From assembly GCA_947627585.1 (NCBI GenBank), contig CANQWP010000048.1:1-6277 (forward strand): a stretch of 6,277 bases of DNA, given 5' to 3'. The position numbers and the translations under genes were made by a program. Shown here in pieces: positions 1 to 6,000 of this stretch (positions are counted from its first letter, which is position 1; every line of letters starts with the position of its first letter). Source of the stretch: an uncultured Clostridia bacterium. GTDB lineage: Bacteria; Bacillota; Clostridia; Christensenellales; UBA1242. The notes under the pieces are model-generated. The model made no database searches. It saw only the letters and a program-made list of their open reading frames with translations, and was not told the origin of the DNA.

Positions 1-33
1 CATGTTTTTGAGAAGATTGTAAAACACAAAAAG

Positions 34-56
34 TGTGCCAAGAATTTTTTGGCACA
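34..56. terminator. Perfect stem-loop, probable (bidirectional) terminator
   Basis: The arms TGTGCCAA (34-41) and TTGGCACA (49-56) pair perfectly over 8 bp around a 7-base loop. On the + strand the stem can be lengthened by A31-U59, A32-U58 and a G33-U57 wobble. The T-run after it is broken on the + strand (TTTACATAAAATTTTTT) and better on the - strand (CTTTTTGTGTTTT). It could therefore end transcription from a gene to the left of the window, from the right, or both. A short + strand frame ends with TAA at 20-22, which would place the hairpin just beyond an upstream gene, but too little of that gene is visible to confirm it. Confidence 0.55.
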
Positions 57-82
57 TTTACATAAAATTTTTTGAAATTTGT

Positions 83-111
83 TTGATTTTTTGTTTTGCA
101 TATATTAAAAT
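83..111 (+). promoter_or_regulatory. Candidate sigma-A promoter for the yqzL-like/recO unit
   Basis: TTGATT (83-88) and TAAAAT (106-111) are separated by 17 bases and lie after the stem-loop at 34-56 and before the first well-supported start codon at 241. The spacing is ideal and each box is close to consensus. The region is very AT-rich, so chance matches are likely. If the promoter is real, transcription would start near 118 and leave a leader of about 120 bases. Confidence 0.4.
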
Positions 112-126
112 GAAATTGAAAGAACT

Positions 127-143
127 CTTTTGCATTGCAAAAG
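127..143 (+). other. Short hairpin in the leader upstream of the yqzL-like gene
   Basis: CTTTTGC (127-133) and GCAAAAG (137-143) are perfect 7-bp complements around a three-base ATT loop. No T-run follows, so it is not an intrinsic terminator. It would lie near the 5' end of the transcript from the candidate promoter at 83-111. A weaker A/T-only pairing exists between 187-193 and 207-213. I recognise no riboswitch or known leader element in 112-227; the rest of this stretch shows nothing else. Confidence 0.25.
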
Positions 144-227
144 CATGCAAGGGCAGAAAATTCGCTCAAATTGCGCAAAAACAAGCAAAAAACACATATT
201 TTTCGCGTTTTTTCACAAAATATGAAG

Positions 228-236
228 AAAGGAGAG
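228..236 (+). promoter_or_regulatory. Strong ribosome binding site for the 51-codon ORF
   Basis: AAAGGAGAG lies 4 bases before the ATG at 241, with the GGAG core 7 bases away. It is one of the best Shine-Dalgarno sequences in the window. It fixes the frame that is translated here, favouring the short ORF at 241 over a longer overlapping frame that runs through 35-403 without any such signal. Confidence 0.75.
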
Positions 237-240
237 GCTC

Positions 241-396
241 ATGGAGAGAAAATTCAAAGACGGATTCAGCAACATTGAAGAAGAACTTGTTTGGGAATTT
301 TGCAAAGAAAGTGGCGGAAATCCATATGCCTTCCAAGAGCTTGTTGAAATTCGAAATCGCGAAAGAGACTTGGCGCACGCTCACGAAAGAAGTTGA
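241..396 (+). CDS. Small YqzL-like protein upstream of recO
   Basis: This is a 51-residue ORF, ATG at 241 and TGA at 394-396, preceded by a strong ribosome binding site. The protein is charged and soluble, with no signal peptide or membrane segment; it begins MERKFKDGFSNIEEELVWEF. It lies immediately upstream of recO and is almost certainly cotranscribed with it. In Bacillus and many relatives, a protein of about 47 residues called YqzL, of unknown function, sits between era and recO. Its family has a conserved W..F, a TG-type turn, a Tyr and a following Lys-Glu-rich helix. Here W18, F20, G25-G26, Y29 and the E33/E36 helix give a similar order with different spacing. The YqzL link is therefore inferred mainly from position and size. 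It could instead be an unrelated leader peptide or a lineage-specific small protein. era itself is not visible. Confidence 0.65.
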   Translation: MERKFKDGFSNIEEELVWEFCKESGGNPYAFQELVEIRNRERDLAHAHERS

Positions 397-426
397 GCAT
401 TGAAAAAAATCACAAAAGAGACAAAA

Positions 427-1155
427 ATGGCAGAGAAAATCAAGGCAATTGTTTTAAAGTCAAGTGACAAAAAAGAGAAGGATTTGAGCGTTCTTCTTTT
501 TTCTCTTGAAAAGGGCAAAATTTGGGTGACTTTGAGGGGTGTGAAGGGGGCAAATGCCAAGATGAAACTTGCACAAAATCAATTTTGCTTTGGCGAATTT
601 GTGCTTGAAGACGGAAAAAGTGGCAAAATTGTGACAAGTTTTGAGTGCTTGGAGAGTTTTCACGAAATTGCCGAAAACATTGACCAATATTTTGAGGCAA
701 GCGCCGTGCTTGAAGTTGTGGACAAACTCAAATTTTCCAGCGAAACTGAGCGCGCGCAGGTCTTTATGCTGGTTCTTAGGGCGCTGAAAGCGATTTGTTT
801 TGAAAACTTGAAAAATGTCTATGCCCTTGACAAATTTTTCATCTCTCTTTTCGAGATTTTGGGCGTGCCACTTTATGGCGACAAGTGTTCGTCATGCGGG
901 ACAAAAGCGTTTGAGAGGATTTTTGTGGACTATTCCAGCGGCGGGCTTGTTTGCATGGCTTGCAAAAGTTTTTCGAGCGAAGAAATGCCAAAAAGCGCAT
1001 ATATCGCTCTGAAAATCTTGTCAAACACAAATTTTGACAAACTTTCAAGTGTCAAACTTGCAAAAGACAGCGAAGTTTTGCTTTTGAAAATTTTGGTTAA
1101 AAATTTTGAGACGCGTTTTGACGAAAGACTGAAATTGATGGGAATCTTGTCATAG
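427..1155 (+). CDS. recO: DNA repair protein RecO
   Basis: RecO acts in the cytoplasm in the RecFOR pathway: it binds single-stranded DNA and SSB, works with RecR to load RecA onto gaps, and promotes annealing of complementary strands. From the ATG at 427 the product is 242 residues, the usual length. The N-terminal OB-fold is residues 1 to about 80, with the typical opening MAEKIKAIVLKSSDKKEKD and a basic stretch near VTLRGVKGANAKMK. A helical domain follows, interrupted by the zinc motif C154-x2-C157 and C176-x2-C179, seen in most Gram-positive RecO proteins. A TTG at 400 in frame would add nine residues. The ATG is preferred because it matches family N-termini, although its ribosome binding site (AAGAG, 416-420) is weak. 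The gene follows the small ORF by 30 bases and probably relies on that operon. Its stop lies 6 bases from a convergent gene, and its likely terminator is at 1199-1234. Confidence 0.97.
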   Translation: MAEKIKAIVLKSSDKKEKDLSVLLFSLEKGKIWVTLRGVKGANAKMKLAQNQFCFGEFVLEDGKSGKIVTSFECLESFHEIAENIDQYFEASAVLEVVDKLKFSSETERAQVFMLVLRALKAICFENLKNVYALDKFFISLFEILGVPLYGDKCSSCGTKAFERIFVDYSSGGLVCMACKSFSSEEMPKSAYIALKILSNTNFDKLSSVKLAKDSEVLLLKILVKNFETRFDERLKLMGILS

Positions 1156-1161
1156 AGAAAA

Positions 1162-2034
1162 TCACAGCGCATCAATTGAGATGTCGTCAATCAAACAGTC
1201 GTGCAAAGAAAATTGCACGAAATTTTTATTTTTGCCACAAATTATGATAAATTCTGTTGTGGAAATTGGCAAAAAAGCCGAAAAATTGCCGAAAAATTGC
1301 TGAATTTGTGAAATGTCGATCTGATTTTTCAGTTTTTCGCTCAAAAAACTTGTTGCAAAGGCATAGTCCTTTGCCTTAATGCTTTCCATAAACTTGAAAG
1401 GCGCAAGGTCGTGTGTTTTTTCGGCTTGGCTCGTTGCTTTTGAGACAAATTCTTCGCTTTCCAATTCAATGTCCTCCTTGATTTGAAAAACGCTCTTTTT
1501 TTCGCGCGAATCGCTGTCAAAAAACTTTTTTGTGACCGAAATTTGATTGCCGTCAATCTCAATTTCTCCAACAAAATGAAAAACTTTGTTTTCTTTCATC
1601 GAAAACACAAAAAGTTCATTTTCAAACTGAACGCAAGCAAAATTTTGGATCTTGAAACATGAGAAATCTTTGCCCGCGCTTTCACAAGCGCACTGAATTT
1701 TTCTGTTTTGCGTTTCAAAGGAGATTTTGCCATTTTCAACACAAATTTCCACATTTTTTCCGGAGAAATTGAGTTTTTCTTTGGATTTTGTCTCAAATTT
1801 TGGTTCGTTTTCCAAAATGACATATTTCTTCTCGCCGCGAGAAAAAAAAGAATATCTCTCGCAGTCTTTTGGCGCGGAAAGATTGATATAAAAAGGAATT
1901 ATGTTTGAATTTTGAGGATAGATGAAAACTGTTTTCTCGTCTTCAATTTCAAGCAAATCATTCTGCCCAAGTTCACATTCGGCGTCGTTTGTTTTCACCA
2001 AACAAGGATAAGGCGATTTTAAGAGGAATTTCAT
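1162..2034 (-). CDS. Hypothetical cytoplasmic protein, beta-rich with NTF2-like tail
   Basis: I do not recognise this protein. From the ATG at 2032-2034 it has 290 residues, beginning MKFLLKSPYPCLVKTNDAE. An in-frame ATG at 2068-2070 would add 12 lysine-rich residues but has no ribosome binding site. The chosen start has AAAAAGGGA (2047-2055) 12 bases upstream, a rather long spacing, so the start is uncertain. There is no signal peptide or membrane helix, so it is probably cytoplasmic. Residues 1 to about 195 alternate hydrophobic and polar residues as in a beta-rich fold. A charged linker leads to a C-terminal segment of about 80 residues, with two helices (around FKFMESIKAKDYAFATSFLS) followed by strands. 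That order resembles NTF2/SnoaL-like domains, but this is only an impression. Ten cysteines are scattered without a metal-binding pattern. It is convergent with recO and divergent from the SANT-like gene, so it is its own transcription unit. Confidence 0.75.
   Translation of the reverse strand: MKFLLKSPYPCLVKTNDAECELGQNDLLEIEDEKTVFIYPQNSNIIPFYINLSAPKDCERYSFFSRGEKKYVILENEPKFETKSKEKLNFSGKNVEICVENGKISFETQNRKIQCACESAGKDFSCFKIQNFACVQFENELFVFSMKENKVFHFVGEIEIDGNQISVTKKFFDSDSREKKSVFQIKEDIELESEEFVSKATSQAEKTHDLAPFKFMESIKAKDYAFATSFLSEKLKNQIDISQIQQFFGNFSAFLPISTTEFIIICGKNKNFVQFSLHDCLIDDISIDAL
1199..1234 (+). terminator. Intrinsic terminator for recO, inside the opposing gene
   Basis: TCGTGCAA (1199-1206) and TTGCACGA (1213-1220) pair perfectly over 8 bp around the loop AGAAAA. 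They are followed on the + strand by AATTTTTATTTTTG (1221-1234). This is a textbook rightward terminator 43 bases after the recO stop. It lies wholly within the leftward gene that ends at 1162, so its bases also encode part of that protein's C-terminal domain. No comparable terminator is seen for the leftward transcript within the 3' end of recO. Confidence 0.75.
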
Positions 2035-2046
2035 ACTTAAATATAT

Positions 2047-2066
2047 TCCCTTTTTCTTTTTTATAT
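2047..2066 (-). promoter_or_regulatory. Possible -10 box and RBS of the leftward gene
   Basis: Reading leftward, TATATA (2066-2061) could serve as a -10 element and is followed by AAAAAGGGA (2055-2047), the only purine-rich ribosome binding site candidate before the ATG at 2034. No -35 element is found at a normal distance. A start near 2054 would leave a very short leader. The call is weak because the stretch is almost pure A+T. Confidence 0.25.
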
Positions 2067-2095
2067 ACATTTCAAAGATTTTTGCGACATTTCAA
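2067..2095. repeat. Two 9-bp direct repeats with 20-bp period
   Basis: ACATTTCAA occurs at 2067-2075 and again at 2087-2095, exactly 20 bp apart (about two helical turns), in the divergent intergenic region. On the leftward strand it reads TTGAAATGT. Helically phased repeats next to a divergent promoter pair are a common arrangement for regulator sites. The same 9-mer also occurs inside addB (near 4019 and 5957), so composition may explain it. Confidence 0.35.
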
Positions 2096-2105
2096 TTTTG
2101 ATTTG

Positions 2106-2115
2106 TGTCATGACA
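2106..2115. promoter_or_regulatory. Central palindrome in the divergent intergenic region
   Basis: TGTCATGACA is a perfect 10-bp palindrome almost at the midpoint of the 159-bp gap between the leftward gene (start 2034) and the SANT-like gene (start 2194). Another TGACA half-site follows at 2121-2125. It is a candidate operator. TGACA is frequent in this genome's coding sequence (Asp-Lys codons), which lowers its weight. A possible but poor rightward promoter overlaps it: TTGATT (2098-2103), 17 bases, then TGACAT (2121-2126). Confidence 0.35.
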
Positions 2116-2180
2116 AAAAATGACATAAAAAACTGCAAAAACATGTGTAAAACGCCGCTTTTTGGCAAAAATCTCCGCAT

Positions 2181-2186
2181 AGGAGA
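2181..2186 (+). promoter_or_regulatory. Ribosome binding site fixing the SANT-like gene start
   Basis: AGGAGA lies 7 bases before the ATG at 2194. It decides the start against an in-frame TTG at 2098, which would add 32 residues that do not resemble the family and would place coding sequence over the intergenic palindrome. Confidence 0.8.
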
Positions 2187-2193
2187 AAAAGAT

Positions 2194-3018
2194 ATGAAAA
2201 TTTGGAACGATGTTGAAGTGAAAGCGCTATTTGATGGCGTTGAAAATTGCAAGAAACAGAATTTTTCGCTTGTTCGGGCATTTGAGAGCCATGCAAAAAA
2301 GTTTTCAAGAAAGCCAAACAGCGTGAGAAATTATTATTATCATGAAGTTGACAATCTCGCCGCGGACAAAGTACGCGCGGCAAGACTTCGAATTGACATC
2401 ACAAAGCATCAAAAATCTCATTTCAAAAACTTTGACAAAATGCAAGAGGGGGAACTTTTTGACGAAATTGACCGATTGACATCAAACGGTTTTTCTGTGC
2501 GCAGCGCATGCCTCAAGTTGAGCGGCGGCGACTTGGCGCTGATGACAAGATATCAAAACAAATATCAAAACATGAAAAGAAAAATTGAAAACAATCAAAA
2601 TTCCAACAATTTTTCAAAAAAGGGCAGCGGCAAAGCAAAAAAAAGCCCTTTGCAAATCAAAGTTTTGAAAGAAAAGGCAAAAGATTCAAAAATCATTCCT
2701 TTCAAAATGCCATATTCGCTTTCGGATGCCGACATCAACAGTCTGTTTCTTGGGCTTGTGAAATTGATCAAAAAATCGGCGCAAGAAGAAACTGCCGAGA
2801 ATTTCAGTGAACTGAAAAATGTTTTAAACAAAAAAGAAAGCGAACTCAAAAATCTCAAGCAAGAATTTGAAAGAATTAAGACAGAAAATTTGGCTCTTTT
2901 ATCAAAAGTGCAAGAAAACGCGCACCTTGACAAAAAGTTGGCGCTCGAAAAGCATTTGGCCAAGCCGCCAATTTCGGTCAAAGCAAAATCAAGCTTGCAA
3001 AACATGAAAAGAGATTGA
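2194..3018 (+). CDS. Myb/SANT-like DNA-binding coiled-coil protein (RsfA-like N-terminus)
   Basis: This is a 274-residue soluble protein, probably a DNA-binding regulator or chromosome-associated factor. Residues 1-52 form a Myb/SANT-like helix-turn-helix: W4, an acidic D6/E8 patch, helix LFDGVENC, A29-F30-E31, then FSRKPNSVRNYYY (37-49) as the likely recognition helix. The layout resembles the N-terminal domain of Bacillus RsfA and related sporulation regulators, although the usual FRWN motif is replaced by VRNYYY. Residues 81-130 form a second conserved-looking block, including GFSVRSACLKLSGGD and MTRYQNKYQNMK. A lysine-rich linker (about 142-166) follows. Then comes a short block, LSDADINSLFLGLVKLIKK (176-194), and a coiled coil (about 203-242) that suggests dimerisation. 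It is divergent from the unknown gene and ends 32 bases before addB on the same strand, so it may be cotranscribed with addAB or regulate it. The target is unknown, and the RsfA relation is inferred from one domain. Confidence 0.8.
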   Translation: MKIWNDVEVKALFDGVENCKKQNFSLVRAFESHAKKFSRKPNSVRNYYYHEVDNLAADKVRAARLRIDITKHQKSHFKNFDKMQEGELFDEIDRLTSNGFSVRSACLKLSGGDLALMTRYQNKYQNMKRKIENNQNSNNFSKKGSGKAKKSPLQIKVLKEKAKDSKIIPFKMPYSLSDADINSLFLGLVKLIKKSAQEETAENFSELKNVLNKKESELKNLKQEFERIKTENLALLSKVQENAHLDKKLALEKHLAKPPISVKAKSSLQNMKRD

Positions 3019-3044
3019 TTTTGACAGGTGATTTGTGATATCAT
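3015..3044 (+). promoter_or_regulatory. Candidate extended -10 promoter for addB
   Basis: TTGATT (3015-3020, overlapping the stop of the previous gene) is followed after 18 bases by TATCAT (3039-3044). This is a five-of-six match to the -10 box, preceded by a TG at 3036-3037 as in extended -10 promoters. A perfect -35 hexamer, TTGACA, also lies at 3021-3026 but only 12 bases from that -10. The predicted start, about 7 bases past the -10, falls on the addB ATG at 3051. Confidence 0.4.
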
Positions 3045-3051
3045 TTTGTCA
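3022..3051. promoter_or_regulatory. Imperfect dyad overlapping the addB promoter and start codon
   Basis: Outer arms TGACA (3022-3026) and TGTCA (3047-3051) and inner arms TGAT (3029-3032) and ATCA (3040-3043) form a nested inverted repeat centred near 3036. It covers the -10 region and the first base of the addB start codon. It could be a repressor site. In a read-through transcript from the SANT-like gene, it could be a hairpin that hides the start. The arms are short and interrupted. Confidence 0.3.
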
Positions 3052-6000
3052 TGGAAATCAAGCTTTTTTCTGCGCAAACTTCATATGAAGCCGCAAAACT
3101 GACATTAAAGCAAATTGTGCCCGGCGACACGGAATTTCAAAATCTTGTTGTGGTGCCGGACGCTTTTTCTATGCAAGCGGAAAGCTTGATTTTTGACACA
3201 CTTCAAATAAAATCTACTTTCAACATTCAAGTTGTTGGAATTTCGCGCCTCGCGAGCAAAATTTTGCAGGACGCAAACATTACTTTTTCGCGAGTTTCGA
3301 ATCTTGAAGAAGTTTTTTGCACCTACAAGGCTGTGGAAGAGTCCAAGGAAGAGTTTGAATATTTCAAAAGCAGCGGCGTGGAATTTTGCCAACAAATTTT
3401 GAAAGTTTTGAAGCAGTTTAAGGCTTGCCGAATTTTGCCGAAGGACATCAAAGCCACCGGAGATGAAAATCTTGACAAAAAAATGCACGATTTGAAGCTG
3501 ATTTATGAAAAATATGAGGCAATTTTGGGCGAAAAACTTGACCTTTCGCGTTTTTTGGATTTTTTCTTGAAAAACACAGAAAACTTGGAGAATTTGTCAA
3601 AAATCAGGCTATATTTCATCAATTTTGACAGTTTTTCTGCAGAAATTGGAAATTTTATTGTCAGTCTTGCAAGCAAGGTGAATGCGACCTACATCGGCAT
3701 GGCTCGGCCAAAGAAGACGCAAAAAAATGCCTTTATTTATGAAGATGACATTAGAAAAAAGATCGTTGAATTTGCAAAAAAATATGACGTTGTTGTGCCC
3801 GTTGAGGAAAATTTCAACACTTTGGGAAAGATTCAGCGCGAAATTGCAGAAAATTTGTTTGGGCTTGATGTCAAACAAGGCAAAGAGAGCGATTTCTTTT
3901 TCAACATAATTTCAAAAAACAGGCAAGAAGAAACGGAATTTGTTGCAAAAATGATAAAAAGGCAAGTCGCAAATGGGAAACGCTTCAAAGATTTTGCCAT
4001 TGCAGTCGCTGATGAAAAACATTTCAAAAACATCAAGCAAAACTTTGCAAAATATGGCATTGTGGCCTATTGTGACGATGCTCAGCCTTTGAGCGAAACT
4101 GTTTTGGGGCAATTCTTGCAAAAAATTTTGGAGATTTCGAAAAGAGACTTTGTTTTGCAAGATTTTGAATTCTTTGCAACCTCATTTTTGTTAGGAAGAG
4201 ATGAGGCCGTTTTGAGCGAAGTTCAAAATCAACAAATTGACAACGGACAAGAATTTGTCCAGGCTTTTCCAAAATATGAAAAAATTGTTTTTGCAATAAA
4301 TCAGCTCAAAAACGCCAAATTTTTGAAAGATTTTGCAAAACAAATCAAACAAATTCTGGAAATCATAAAGCCGGAATTTGAAAACTTTTTGAAAAGTATT
4401 GAAGATGAAAACTATTTCAAAAGCCACAGCGAAAACGCGCAGTCTTGGGAATTGATTTGTGCTGTGCTTGAAAAACTCTCGAATTTGGGCGGTGATTTGA
4501 AACTTGACCTTGCTTCTTTTGAAACGCTTTTTGTCTTTTCACTGAGAAGCGTCAAGGTTGAGACAATTCCAACATACATAGACGCCGTTTATGTCGGGCT
4601 GGCCACGGAAAGTTATTTTGCCGATGTGGACACGCTTTTTGTTCTTGGAGCAAATGCGGGCGCAATGCCAGCGTTCCAGGCCGATGACGGAATCATTGAC
4701 GATGGCGACATAAAAAAACTGCGCTTGAACTTTGCGCTTGAGCCTGAGATTCGTGTTTTAAATCGCCGAAAAAGGCTGAAATTTTTTGAACTTTTGCAAC
4801 ACGCAAAAAACACACTCATTGTCGGTTCAACAATGAATGACGGCGGGGCGCATCAAGAGCCGGCCGATTTTGTCAACGATTTGTCCACGCTTTTTGGCGA
4901 CAAAAACACAATTCGCGTGCAGGCCTTTGAGACTTTTGGGCTTCCGGTCTTTTCGGAGGAAGAAGAACTTGAAAGGCTTTTGTTTGAAATCGGCTTTCGC
5001 GAGAACTTGATGCCGACCTACACGAAATTGAAGGGGAAAATTCCAAAACGACTTGAACTTTTGCTGGAAAAATCAATCAAAGACGTGCTGCCGGAAGAGA
5101 AAAAAGCGGAATTTTTGCAGAATCATCATTTTCCATATAAAAAAACCATTTCGGCCTCAGAGCTTGAATGCTTTTTCGACTGCCCTTTCAAGCATTTTCT
5201 CAGATATGGCATGAAATTGACCGAAAAGAAAAACATTTTGCCAACAAAAGCAAACTTTGGGAACTTTCAACATGAACTTTTGAGACGTTTTGTGGCAGAA
5301 AATGATGTGAAAAACATATCAAAAGATGACCTTGAAAAATTCCTCGAAGACAATTTTGACGAAATTGCAAAAAAATATTATTCCGAGAAGATCCTTAAAC
5401 AAAACTTTTTTGTCAAATATTTGAAAAGCGAAAGCAAACTCATTTTGACAAATGTCGCTTTTGAGCAAAAACACAGCCAATTTCGCCCGAAAACTGACTT
5501 TCTTGAAAAAGAAATTTTATATCCACTTGACGACGACGTCTTTTTGAAAGGCTTTGTGGATAGAGTTGACTTTTGTGGAAATCGTTTTCGCATTTTGGAC
5601 TATAAGACCGGGCAAACGGGGACAGTGAGGACCGAACTTTTCTATGGAAAGAAATTGCAACTGTTTCTTTATTCCTTGGCAATCAAAGAGGCTCTTGGCT
5701 TGGATTGCGCCGGCGTTTATTATTTCGATTGTCAAACAAAATATTCCAAAAACGGCTCGCAAGGCAAACTTTTCAAGGGCATCACGCTTGAAGACGAAGA
5801 TGTCGTTTTGGAAATGGACGACAACCTTTCGGATCCGGCCGCAAAAAGCGCAATTTTGGGCATGAGCCTGAAAAAGACCGCAAAAAAGGACGAATTTCAC
5901 TTCAAGGGCGGCGACACAGAAAAATCTTTCAACAATCTCACAGCATATGCTTTGGACATTTCAAAACAGGCAGTCAAAGAGCTCAAAAGCGGGCTTGTGG

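Noticed and set aside
2..22. Possible 3' tail of an upstream + strand gene (six codons, then TAA)
   Set aside because: The position just before a terminator-like hairpin is suggestive, but six residues (MFLRRL) cannot identify a gene or even establish coding.
35..403. A 122-codon + strand open frame covering the leader and the small ORF
   Set aside because: Its first ATG lies inside the stem-loop at 34-56, it has no ribosome binding site, and it overlaps in another frame the 241-396 ORF, which has a strong one. Its sequence is a basic, low-complexity run typical of an AT-rich shadow frame.
400..426. TTG start for recO at 400, adding nine residues
   Set aside because: The added lysine-rich residues precede the normal RecO N-terminus. 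ATG 427 gives the usual family start, although neither start has a strong ribosome binding site.
2098..2193. N-terminal extension of the SANT-like protein from a TTG at 2098
   Set aside because: The ATG at 2194 has a well-spaced AGGAGA and begins right at the SANT domain; the extension would run through the intergenic palindrome and has no family resemblance.
2595..3077. A 160-codon - strand open frame opposite the SANT-like gene and the addB start
   Set aside because: It is antisense to a well-supported gene and rich in Ser/Phe/Leu, as expected when Lys/Glu-rich coding sequence is read backwards. It has no start signal of its own.
936..3375. Scattered AGCGG pentamers (the Bacillus Chi sequence)
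   Set aside because: A few copies occur in coding sequence, as composition would give. Chi differs between species, so nothing can be concluded about the recognition site of this AddAB.
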